A stretch of DNA of 64,000 nucleotides from contig DASUUK010000113.1 of NCBI GenBank assembly GCA_036374135.1, forward strand, positions 1 through 64,000, read 5' to 3'. The stretch's first letter is position 1; each line of letters opens with the position of its first letter. Below the pieces are notes generated by a model. It was given only the letters and a program-made list of their open reading frames with translations, ran no database searches and was not told the origin of the DNA. The translations under genes and the position numbers were made by a program. Shown here in pieces: positions 9,771 through 18,918 of the stretch. Source of the stretch: Euzebyales bacterium (GTDB taxonomy: Bacteria > Actinomycetota > Nitriliruptoria > Euzebyales > JAHELV01).

Positions 9771-9802
9771 GCTCGGACCGACCCCGCGGCGTCGGTCCGA
9801 GC
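9771..9802. terminator. Perfect 12-bp hairpin between convergent genes
   Basis: GCTCGGACCGAC and its exact complement GTCGGTCCGAGC flank an 8-base loop, just after the lipoprotein stop and before the end of the oppositely oriented MazG-like gene. There is no T-run on either side, so this is a T-less, probably bidirectional, terminator of the kind common in high-GC actinobacteria. Confidence 0.65.
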
Positions 9803-9845
9803 GCGACCACCTCACGGTGGGACGCGTATGGCGCCGCCTGTCGCG

Positions 9846-10133
9846 TCAGTCGCGGTCGCAGCGGCACGGCATGACCCGGCACCGCGGGCACCCGTCGGCG
9901 TATCGCTGCGCGGCCTCGGCCAGGTCCACGCCCGTCAGGTCGGCCAGCGACGCCAACCAGGCCAGCACGTCGGCGAACTCCACGGTGCGGTCCTCGTGTG
10001 CCCCACGGAACACCGCGCGCGACAGCTCACCGCACTCCTCGGTGAACCACGCGAACGTCCGCGCCGCCCCGCGCTGGCGGTCGCGTTCGCCGTAGATGGT
10101 GCGCATCTGTGCCTGGAATGCGGCGATGTCCAT
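9846..10133 (-). CDS. MazG-like nucleotide pyrophosphohydrolase
   Basis: A 95 aa all-alpha NTP-PPase of the MazG-like type. The metal-binding pattern is visible as EECGEL in the first half and EFADVLAWL (E..D) in the second. Such enzymes hydrolyse NTPs or (d)NTPs to NMPs and pyrophosphate as house-cleaning. Unusually, the last 15 residues hold four cysteines (CPRCRVMPCRC), which look able to bind a metal. It is a single gene, convergent with the copper lipoprotein and in the same direction as the upstream symporter. The substrate is not predictable. Confidence 0.8.
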   Translation of the reverse strand: MDIAAFQAQMRTIYGERDRQRGAARTFAWFTEECGELSRAVFRGAHEDRTVEFADVLAWLASLADLTGVDLAEAAQRYADGCPRCRVMPCRCDRD

Positions 10134-10209
10134 GTGGCGGGAGGTTAGCGCCGACGCGACTCGGGAGCCGGACGGCCGAGGCGGTGGACCGGCTCCCCGG
10201 AGCGCGGGA

Positions 10210-11769
<1,560 letters not shown>

Positions 11770-11780
11770 CGACAGCCCCG

Positions 11781-11818
11781 TTCGTTCGACCGGTGTAGTT
11801 CTAACCCGTTCGAACGAA
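11781..11818 (-). promoter_or_regulatory. 9-bp inverted repeat upstream of AGCS symporter
   Basis: TTCGTTCGA (11781-11789) and its exact complement TCGAACGAA (11810-11818) are separated by 20 bp. The centres of the two arms lie about 29 bp, roughly three helical turns, apart. The right arm overlaps the small palindrome GTTCGAAC. Position just ahead of the symporter ATG suggests an operator, but no regulator gene is adjacent. Confidence 0.4.
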
Positions 11819-11901
11819 TCTGAAAAGGCCTGCTTGCGTCGCATTGCGTCGAGGGTGGCCGTCGGCGTGTCGCCCTCGACCACCGGTTCGACTCTCTGAT
11901 G

Positions 11902-11979
11902 TGGTCGGGATGCCGGGATTTGAACCCGGGGCCTCCACGTCCCGAACGTGGCGCGCTAACCAAGCTGCGCTACATCCCG
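11902..11979 (-). tRNA. tRNA-Pro (anticodon CGG)
   Basis: On the minus strand the cloverleaf reads cleanly: acceptor stem CGGGATG/CATCCCG, D arm around AGCGCAGCTTGGTTAGCGC, anticodon stem CCACG/CGTGG around the loop TTCGGGA (anticodon CGG, reads CCG), T arm with GGTTCAAATCC, discriminator A and an encoded CCA (11902-11904). It lies between the AGCS symporter and the metallophosphoesterase. Confidence 0.96.
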
Positions 11980-12015
11980 TGTGCGCGTACAGGGTAGCCC
12001 GCTCACCCGGCAGGC

Positions 12016-12921
12016 TCAAAGCGCGAAGGGCTCCTCGGCTCGCACGGGAACCAGGTCCAGGATGCTGGCCTCCGGTCGGCAGGCGAACCGCACGGGTGCG
12101 AAGCGCGACGTGCCCAGACCAGCGGAGACGTGAAGCCACATGTGGTCCGCGTAACGCGTCGCGCCGCGCGCCATGTGCAGCGGCAGGTCGCAGTTGTCGA
12201 CGAGTGCGCCGACGAAGGGCACCCGCACCTGACCGCCGTGGGTGTGACCCGCCAACGTGAGGCCGAACCCCTCGTCGGCGAAGCGATCGACGACGTCCGT
12301 GTACGGCGAGTGCACGACGCCCAACCGCAGCGGCAGGGGATCGGGCGGCGGCGCCCAGTCGATCTGCTCCGGGCTGTCGGCGCCGATGTGCGGATCGTCC
12401 AGGCCGACGACGTCTATCTCGCCCGCGGACGTCGGCACGGTGATCCGCTCGTTGCGGAGCACGTGCCACCCGGCCTCTTTGAGCCCCACGACCAGCCGCT
12501 CGGTGTCGAGCGGCGTTCCCGGGTGTCGGCGCGTGGGTCCCGCGAAGTAGCGCAGCGGATTGCGGACGACCGGCTCATGGCGATCGTTGGAGCCGAGGAC
12601 GGCGATAGCTGGACGGTCAGCGCTGATCGTCGCGAGCAGGTCCACGGCATCGTCGATCGCGTCGTGATGGCCGAGGATGTCACCGGTCACCACCGCCAGA
12701 TCGGGCCCGTGCGCGAGGCTGCCGCGGACGAACCGCGCCATCCGCCGGTCGTCGGGGACCAGATGGAGGTCCGAGAGGTGCAGGATCCGGAGCGTGCTGG
12801 CGTCCGGTCCGCTCAGAACCGGCAGCGTCCCGTGGCGGAGCACGAACCACCGCCGCTCGATCAGACCCCAGGCCAGGCCGGCGGTCGCGGCGGTCGCGGC
12901 CGTCCGGATCAGGCGCCTCAT
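12016..12921 (-). CDS. Calcineurin-like metallophosphoesterase (Rv3683/YkuE type)
   Basis: Dinuclear-metal phosphoesterase, 301 aa. Metal-ligand motifs are LHLSDLHL, VVTGDILGHHD, LGSNDRHE (in place of the usual GNHD) and GHTHGGQ. A hydrophobic N-terminus (residues about 1-25) suggests membrane attachment. The equivalent gene in mycobacteria (Rv3683) also lies next to the PASTA-type penicillin-binding protein, as here, where it begins 32 bp after the PBP stop and is probably cotranscribed. A cell-envelope phosphoester substrate is a reasonable guess from context and from YkuE-type relatives; the sequence does not settle it. Confidence 0.88.
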   Translation of the reverse strand: MRRLIRTAATAATAGLAWGLIERRWFVLRHGTLPVLSGPDASTLRILHLSDLHLVPDDRRMARFVRGSLAHGPDLAVVTGDILGHHDAIDDAVDLLATISADRPAIAVLGSNDRHEPVVRNPLRYFAGPTRRHPGTPLDTERLVVGLKEAGWHVLRNERITVPTSAGEIDVVGLDDPHIGADSPEQIDWAPPPDPLPLRLGVVHSPYTDVVDRFADEGFGLTLAGHTHGGQVRVPFVGALVDNCDLPLHMARGATRYADHMWLHVSAGLGTSRFAPVRFACRPEASILDLVPVRAEEPFAL

Positions 12922-12952
12922 GTCTCAGCCTCCGTCAGCATCGACGGTGTCA

Positions 12953-15373
12953 CTACGGCTCGTCGCGCCCGCCACCGTTGCCGGGCCGGAACTTGAACGG
13001 CGAGTCGTCGGTCGTCCCATCCGGATCGAGATCCGGGTCCGGATCCGGCCCGGGACCGGGACCGGGTTGCAGGTTCAACGGGCCCTGCTGTTGTTGCTCC
13101 TGCAGCGGATCGGGCGCCTCCTCCTCGGGAGGTTCCTCCACGATACCCACGCCGTCCGAGACGGCGAGGCTCACTGCGCTTCCGAGCTCGAGCTCCTCGC
13201 CGGCGGCGGGGCTCTGGCCCACGACGGTGCCCACGGGCGCCCGGTCGGAGACCACCGCGCGCGCCACCGTGAACCCTGCATCGGTGAGCGTCGCCGTCGC
13301 CTGGTCGACGTGCATGCCGGTCACCGATGGCACGGGTGCGGCCGGCGGTGGCGGCGGCGGCGGGAAGTCCTCCAGTGGCAGGTCCAGCTCGGCGATCGCC
13401 TCGGCCATGAAGCGCTGCCACAGCATCGTCGGTAGGCAACCACCGGTCACCTCGCCGCAGAGCGGGTGCACCAACTTCTCCTGCAACTCGTGTCCCACCC
13501 AGGTCGCCACCGACATCTGAGGGATGTACCCGACGAACCAGGCGTCGTAGTAGTCGGTGGTGGTTCCCGTCTTCCCGGCGGCCGGACGGCCGATCTGTCC
13601 ATTGGCGCTCGCCGTGCCGTTCTCCAACGGGCCGCGCAGCAGGCTGGTGGCCTGGTGCGCCACGTCTTCCTCGATGACCTGCTTGCAGCCGCCGTTCCTG
13701 CGGCGCAGCACCTTGCCCGAACGATCCCGGATCTCGCTGACGGCGTGCGGGCGGCACCGCACGCCGTCGTTGGCCAAGGTCGCGAAGGCGCCGGCCATCT
13801 CGGCGGGGTAGACCTCCTTCGATCCCAGCACCAGCGAGCAGACCGGGTCGAGGTTGCTGCGGATCCCCATCCGTTTGGCGGTGTCGGCCAGCGCGCTCGG
13901 TCCCCCCGCGATGTCCATGAGGTGCAGGAAGTAGGTGTTGCTCGACGTCGCGGTCGCCTGCGGCATCTGCTGGTAGCCGAGGTCGGCATCGCCGTAGTTG
14001 CGCACCTCGTACGAGGGGCACTGCGGGGACTCCGACGTGAACGTCGACGTCGACTCGAAGCCGTGCGTGATGGGCACGTCGTGCTCGAGCGCGGTCACGA
14101 CCTCGAATGCCTTGAACGTCGAGCCGGGCTGGCGCCCCGTCCCGCCGAGCCCCGGGACCGCCGGGTTGACCGTCGTCCGCCGGGGACCGTTGCCGTAGCG
14201 CTCCGGTCCGACCGCGGCCGTGAGCATGTCGCCGGTCTTCGGGTCGATCGCCACGATCGATGCGAGCGGATCGGTGCGCGGCTCGTCGAGTAGATCGCGG
14301 ATGGTGCGTTCGGCGATGCGTTGGAGCCGCAGGTCGAACGTCGTGCGGATCCGCAGACCCTCGTTGAGGACCGTGTTCCAGCGCTTCTGGGGCGAGTCGC
14401 CGAGCCGGGCGTCCCGCTCGAGCTCGCGGCGGAGCACGTCCACGAGGAACGGCGAACTGTTCTTCGCGCGGTCGCTCAGCCGCAGGTTCAGTTTGCTACG
14501 GGCGGCGCGGCGCGCCTGCCGCCGCGTGATTATGTCCTGCTCGACCATCTGGTCGAGCACGACGGTCCGGCGGGCGAGCGCGTTCTCGGGTTCGTCGACC
14601 GGGTTGTTGCGTTCGGGCGAGCGGATGATGCCGGCGAGCAGCGCGGCCTGCGCGAGGTTCAGCTTGCGCACGGGCTTGCGCCAGTAGTACTCGGCGGCGG
14701 TGGCGATGCCGTACACGCCGTTGCCGAAGTAGGTGTCGTTGAGGTACATCTCGAGGATCTCGCGCTTGCCCCGGCGCCGCTCGAGCTGGCTCGCGTAGAC
14801 CGCTTCGGTGATCTTGCGGTTCAGCGACTGCTCCCCGCCGACGACCCGGTTCTTCACCAACTGCTGCGTGATCGTCGATCCACCGCCGGCGATCTCGCCG
14901 GAGCTGGCGTTGAGCGCCGCGGCACGCATGATCGCGGACCAGTTGACGCCCTCGTGCTCCCAGAAGCTCTGGTCCTCTGTGGCGAGGACGGCGTTGATGA
15001 CGTGGTCGGGTACGCGTTGGAGGGAAACCGAGCGCCGGTTCTCGACCTCGAGCGTGGCCAGGCGACGGCCCTCGCGGTCGATGACGACGCTGCGTTCGGG
15101 CGGGTCGGCCAGCTCGTCCGGCAGGGGCGGGATGTCGGTGACACGGTCACCGGCCGCATTCACCGCCGCCGCGAGTGCCGCCAACGCGGGCACGCCGAGC
15201 AACAGCAGCAGGGCGACGCCCATGGTGACGACCCCCAGGGGCCCGCCGGGAGCTGTGCGGCGTCGGCGACGTGGCCGGCGCCCCGATGGCGTCGGCCTGG
15301 GTGGCGGCTGCGTCGGCGCCGGTCGCGGCGCCCCCTGTCGCCGCAGCGGGGGGTCGTACGTCTGCAATCCCAT
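12953..15373 (-). CDS. Class A penicillin-binding protein with PASTA domain (PonA2-like)
   Basis: Bifunctional peptidoglycan synthase. From the ATG at 15373: a short basic, proline-rich cytoplasmic tail, one membrane span (about residues 55-75), a glycosyltransferase domain with EDQSFWEHEGVN and GGSTITQQLVKN, then a transpeptidase domain with the nucleophile in GRQPGSTFK, SSNTYF and GKTGTT. One PASTA domain (VPSVTGMHVDQATATL...) and a Pro/Asp/Gly repeat tail (PGPGPDPDPD) follow. The start is supported by AGGA five bases upstream; the frame itself is open to 15478. Orthologous to the mycobacterial PonA2 layout and followed by the same metallophosphoesterase. The PASTA domain suggests sensing of muropeptides or uncrosslinked wall. 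Confidence 0.93.
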   Translation of the reverse strand: MGLQTYDPPLRRQGAPRPAPTQPPPRPTPSGRRPRRRRRTAPGGPLGVVTMGVALLLLLGVPALAALAAAVNAAGDRVTDIPPLPDELADPPERSVVIDREGRRLATLEVENRRSVSLQRVPDHVINAVLATEDQSFWEHEGVNWSAIMRAAALNASSGEIAGGGSTITQQLVKNRVVGGEQSLNRKITEAVYASQLERRRGKREILEMYLNDTYFGNGVYGIATAAEYYWRKPVRKLNLAQAALLAGIIRSPERNNPVDEPENALARRTVVLDQMVEQDIITRRQARRAARSKLNLRLSDRAKNSSPFLVDVLRRELERDARLGDSPQKRWNTVLNEGLRIRTTFDLRLQRIAERTIRDLLDEPRTDPLASIVAIDPKTGDMLTAAVGPERYGNGPRRTTVNPAVPGLGGTGRQPGSTFKAFEVVTALEHDVPITHGFESTSTFTSESPQCPSYEVRNYGDADLGYQQMPQATATSSNTYFLHLMDIAGGPSALADTAKRMGIRSNLDPVCSLVLGSKEVYPAEMAGAFATLANDGVRCRPHAVSEIRDRSGKVLRRRNGGCKQVIEEDVAHQATSLLRGPLENGTASANGQIGRPAAGKTGTTTDYYDAWFVGYIPQMSVATWVGHELQEKLVHPLCGEVTGGCLPTMLWQRFMAEAIAELDLPLEDFPPPPPPPAAPVPSVTGMHVDQATATLTDAGFTVARAVVSDRAPVGTVVGQSPAAGEELELGSAVSLAVSDGVGIVEEPPEEEAPDPLQEQQQQGPLNLQPGPGPGPDPDPDLDPDGTTDDSPFKFRPGNGGGRDEP

Positions 15374-15550
15374 GCGCGTCCTGGACCGTCCGATGGCCGC
15401 ACGGTCGAAGTCGGGATCATACCGTCCCGGTCGGCGAGCGGGACGTGGCGGAATGGGCAGGTAGGCAGACCACAGCACCCGGCGAGCCGGGACTCCGCAA
15501 TGGGCGGTCTACGCCGCCGATGGTCGACGCCGGACGGGCGCGTGCTCAGC

Positions 15551-16603
15551 TCATGGACGTCCAGCGCCGACGTAGTTGGAGCGGTCGATGGAGGTCACGC
15601 GAACCGTGTACCCGGTGCGCGGTGCGTCGACCATCTGCCCGTTGCCGATGTAGATGCCGACGTGGTGGATCGGGCTGCCGTAGAACAACAGGTCGCCGGG
15701 CTGCAGGTCGCTGTGCGACACCCTGCTGGTCGCGTTGTACTGCATGCCGGAGTTGTGCGGCAGGTAGACGCCGGCCGCCGCCCATGCCGAGCTGGTCAGG
15801 CCGGAGCAGTCGTACGAGTCCGGGCCCGAGCCACCCCAGCTGTACGGCTTGTCCAACTGGGCGAGCGCGAACTGCACGGCGGTCGCCGCGTTCCCCGACG
15901 CCGCGGCGGGCGCCGGGACCTGTGAGGTCGTCTCGGCCGTGGCCTGCTGCTGACCCGCCTCGCGCGCCTGCTCCTGCTCGAGCCGCTCGACCTCTGCGGC
16001 GAGCTCGCCGATGGTGTCCTCTTCGGCCTCGACCTTCTCGCGCGTCCGGTCGCAGCTGCGCTGGGCCTCGGCCTCCGCCTCGGCCGCGGCCTGCTGCGTG
16101 GTCTCCAGGACGTCGGCATCGGCGGTCAGGCGGTCGCGTGCGGCGGTGTAGCGCTCGACCGATGTGGTCCGCGCGTCCTGGGTGATGTCGAGCCAGGCGA
16201 CCCGCTCCGCGTAGTCGGCGAGGCTGCCGGCCGTGACCGACAGGCTGTTCAGCTGGCGGCCGGCGGAGCGGTCCTTATACAGCTGCGCCACGACCTCGCT
16301 GTACTCGACGCGCACCGACGCGAGGCGCTTCTCGGTCCGTCGGTAGCGTGTGCGGTTGTCGGCGACGGCCTGGTCGGCGGCCTTGCGTTGCTCCCGCCGC
16401 AGGTTGCACTCCTCGATCTGGATCTCCAGCTCGCGGCTGAGCGCGTCGAGTCGTTCCCGTGCCTCGGCGAGCTCCTGCTGTGGCGGCTGGGCCAGGGCCG
16501 GATGTCCAACCATGAGCACAACGAGCATGACGATGATGGCAAGTGGTGAGAGGGGCCCTCGCATGACCTGTCGCATGTCGTCGACGAACGTGACGGGCCT
16601 CAC
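15551..16603 (-). CDS. NlpC/P60 peptidoglycan endopeptidase with coiled coil (RipA-like)
   Basis: Exported wall hydrolase. An N-terminal signal peptide (hydrophobic run IIVMLVVLMVG, cleavage near ALA-QP) is followed by a long coiled-coil region of about 200 residues rich in Glu, Arg and Ala, a short Ala/Pro linker, and a C-terminal NlpC/P60 domain with catalytic Cys in YDCSGLTSSAW and His in IHHVGIYIGNG. The coiled coil probably restrains the enzyme, as in RipA/CwlO-type hydrolases. Start uncertain: GTG 16603 is used, but ATGs at 16576 and 16564 would still leave an intact signal peptide. It sits between the Get3-like ATPases and the PBP, where mycobacteria carry whiB4. Confidence 0.9.
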   Translation of the reverse strand: MRPVTFVDDMRQVMRGPLSPLAIIVMLVVLMVGHPALAQPPQQELAEARERLDALSRELEIQIEECNLRREQRKAADQAVADNRTRYRRTEKRLASVRVEYSEVVAQLYKDRSAGRQLNSLSVTAGSLADYAERVAWLDITQDARTTSVERYTAARDRLTADADVLETTQQAAAEAEAEAQRSCDRTREKVEAEEDTIGELAAEVERLEQEQAREAGQQQATAETTSQVPAPAAASGNAATAVQFALAQLDKPYSWGGSGPDSYDCSGLTSSAWAAAGVYLPHNSGMQYNATSRVSHSDLQPGDLLFYGSPIHHVGIYIGNGQMVDAPRTGYTVRVTSIDRSNYVGAGRP

Positions 16604-16665
16604 GTTCGCGCATCAGCGGCGGGCGCACACCTGTCCGATGCTGTCCACACGGGAAGCTTCGGTGG

Positions 16666-17793
16666 TCAGGGGACCAGTTGATCCGCGATCCATCGCAGGC
16701 CGGCGACGTCGTGCACGTCGCTGTCCGCCAGCGGGACCTGGACGAGCACGCCGGGGTCGAGGCCGCGCAGTGCGGCGGTGATGGCGTGCTGCTGCCTGGC
16801 CGCCACCTCGCGCGCGTCGAGCGCCAGCTCGACGAGGCCGGCGACGGCCCGCTCGACGTCGTCGTCATGATCCAGGCCGGCTGCGATCGCTGTGAGCTCG
16901 TCGGCCGGCGTGGTCGCGAGCGCGCCCGCGGGGGGTGGCGTGACCCTGTTGACGACGACGCCCGCCGTCGGCATCCCGTCGCGGGCGAGCCGGCGGAGGA
17001 AGTACGCAGCCTCCCGCAGCGGCGGTGGTTCGGGCGCGCTGACGACGACGAACGCCGAGTCGGGGCGTTGCAGCAGCTGGTAGACCGACTGGGCACGGGA
17101 CTTGAAGCCGTCGTACATGCCTTCGAACGACTGGAAGAAGTCGGCGAGGTCCTCGAGCACCAACGCGCCTGTGATGCGCGACGCCGCGCGCATGAACAGC
17201 CCCGTGCCGACGCCGACGGCGCGGGTCGCGAACCGACCGGCGGTCAGCCCCGGCGTCAGGAACATCTTGAGGAACCGGCCCTCGAGGAAGTCGGTCAGCC
17301 GGCGCGGCGCGTCCAGGAAGTCCAGCGCGTTGCGCGTGGGCGGCGTGTCGATGACGATGCAGTCGTACGTGCGGGCCTCGTGCAGGTCGTACAGCTTCTC
17401 CATCGCCATGTACTCCTGCGTGCCCGCCAGCGAGGCCGACAGCTGCTGGTAGAAGCGGTTGTCGAGGATCCGCTGCACGCGGTCCGGGCTGGTCGCGTGC
17501 CGTTCGACGATCTCGTCGAACGTCCGCTTCATGTCGAGCATCATCGCGTCGAGCCCGACCACGTCGGGCACCGGATGGGCCCTGGTGTCGAGCTGCGACA
17601 GCCCGAGTGACTGCGCGAGCCGGCGCGCCGGGTCGATCGTGAGCACGATCGTGCGACGCCCGCGTCCGGCGGCCTCGATCGCCAGCGCCGCTGCCGTCGT
17701 GGTCTTGCCGACGCCGCCGGCGCCCGTGCACACGATGACGTGCCGCTCGTCGATCACGGACGACAGTGAGCGCGCCGTGGCCGCGTCCGTCAT
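16666..17793 (-). CDS. Get3/ArsA-family ATPase (second of pair, Rv3680-like)
   Basis: Deviant-Walker P-loop ATPase of 375 aa. It has GAGGVGKTT (residues about 24-32), TIDPARRLAQSLGL, and DTPPTRNALDFLDAP for switch/Walker regions. No arsenite-binding cysteine cluster and no ars genes are nearby, so arsenic transport is unlikely; the mycobacterial Rv3679/Rv3680 pair is the closest model. Its ATG overlaps the stop of the upstream partner by ATGA (17790-17793), which points to coupled translation and a heterodimer. A role in handling membrane or tail-anchored proteins, in line with the surrounding envelope genes, is inference. Confidence 0.87.
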   Translation of the reverse strand: MTDAATARSLSSVIDERHVIVCTGAGGVGKTTTAAALAIEAAGRGRRTIVLTIDPARRLAQSLGLSQLDTRAHPVPDVVGLDAMMLDMKRTFDEIVERHATSPDRVQRILDNRFYQQLSASLAGTQEYMAMEKLYDLHEARTYDCIVIDTPPTRNALDFLDAPRRLTDFLEGRFLKMFLTPGLTAGRFATRAVGVGTGLFMRAASRITGALVLEDLADFFQSFEGMYDGFKSRAQSVYQLLQRPDSAFVVVSAPEPPPLREAAYFLRRLARDGMPTAGVVVNRVTPPPAGALATTPADELTAIAAGLDHDDDVERAVAGLVELALDAREVAARQQHAITAALRGLDPGVLVQVPLADSDVHDVAGLRWIADQLVP

Positions 17794-18776
17794 GCGGTCA
17801 CGTCCGGCTCGATCGCGGCGGTGATGTGATCCGCCAGCAGCGACACCTCCGTCTCGGCGAACGTCCGGGTGGCCAGGTACGGCAGTTCGAAGACTCCCAC
17901 GTCGACCCGGTCGCGCAGCGCCGCGCGCATCGTGTCCTGCAGCGCCAGGCGTCGCACGTGGTTGTCCCCGAGCACGCGCAGCGCCGTGATCGATGTGTCA
18001 TCGTCGATGGCGGTGCCGTCCAGCGTCGACCGCAGCACATCGGCCGCGATGCCGCCCTCGACGACCTTGGCGGCCGCCTCGTCGAACCGGCTGCGCAGCA
18101 CGCGGTTGGCGATCACCGGGTTCAGCTCGACGCCGAGCCCGGTGAGCGCCTCGGCGCTGTCGGCGGTCTCGGCCACCGGCATCTCCTCGAGCAGCGTCAC
18201 CAGCTGCAGGCGGAGGCGGTTCGGGTCGCACAGCAGGTCGATCAGCGACTGCGCCTGCTCCCGGATCGGGCCCACGCGGACCAGCTCGGTTGTCGCCTCC
18301 GGCGCGCGCAGGAAGTTCACGATCCGCCCCGTCGGCGGCGCGTCGACCACGATCAGGTCGTAGACGAACCGCCCGTCGGGATCCCGGCGCCGCTCCATCT
18401 CCTTGACCTTGCCGATCAGCAGCACGTCCTTGATGCCGGGGGCGGCCGTGGTGGCGAACTCGACCGCCGTCGAGTTGACGACCAGCTTGGACAGCCGGCG
18501 CGCTCCGTAGAACATCGCCAGGTACTCGGCCAGCGACGCCTCAGGATCGATCGACAGGCCGAACAGGTCCTGTCGGATCTCCCGCTCGTCGAACCCCCAC
18601 GGCTCCGTGTTGAACAGCGCCCGCATGGTCTGGCGGCCCTCCACCTCGACCAGGCACGTGCGCCGTCCGCTGCGCACGCCGGCGATGGCGAGCGCCGCGG
18701 CGACGGTCGACTTGCCGACGCCACCCTTGCCGGTGACCAGCAGCACCCGTGGGTCCAACAGCGCTCTGGCGTCCAC
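17790..18776 (-). CDS. Get3/ArsA-family ATPase (first of pair, Rv3679-like)
   Basis: Partner ATPase of 328 aa with P-loop GKGGVGKST near residue 15, EVEGRQTMRALF, and VVDAPPTGRIVNFLRAPE. The frame is open to 19067, but the upstream part is Arg-rich non-homologous sequence antisense to nfeD; I use the GTG at 18776 (VDARALLDP), which has AAAGG 11 bases ahead. It ends in an ATGA overlap with the second ATPase. The two differ in the P-loop lead residue (GKGG here, GAGG in the other), a common sign of an asymmetric heterodimer. Divergent from the NfeD gene. Confidence 0.86.
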   Translation of the reverse strand: MDARALLDPRVLLVTGKGGVGKSTVAAALAIAGVRSGRRTCLVEVEGRQTMRALFNTEPWGFDEREIRQDLFGLSIDPEASLAEYLAMFYGARRLSKLVVNSTAVEFATTAAPGIKDVLLIGKVKEMERRRDPDGRFVYDLIVVDAPPTGRIVNFLRAPEATTELVRVGPIREQAQSLIDLLCDPNRLRLQLVTLLEEMPVAETADSAEALTGLGVELNPVIANRVLRSRFDEAAAKVVEGGIAADVLRSTLDGTAIDDDTSITALRVLGDNHVRRLALQDTMRAALRDRVDVGVFELPYLATRTFAETEVSLLADHITAAIEPDVTA

Positions 18777-18918
18777 TTGGTCGGGAACCTTTCGGCTGGC
18801 GGTCGGCTGGGCGGTCACGGTGATCCGCGGCGTGGATCGGGCCGTGTCCAGTGTCGCGCGCCGCACCGGACCTCGCCTCCACGGCCGTCGCCGACGCGTC
18901 GGGCCTATAGTTGGGCGG

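Noticed and set aside
11781-11818. LexA/SOS box at the inverted repeat
   Set aside because: An actinobacterial SOS box needs TCGAAC and GTTCGA four bases apart; here the arms are 20 bp apart and in a different order, and the gene is a transporter.
12978-13080. Repeat element at the PBP 3-prime end (GGATCCGG-like runs)
   Set aside because: It is simply the Pro/Asp/Gly-coding repeat of the PBP tail.
16666-18776. Arsenite efflux ATPase pair
   Set aside because: No arsB, arsR or arsD nearby and no paired arsenite-binding cysteines; the context is that of the mycobacterial Rv3679/Rv3680 genes.
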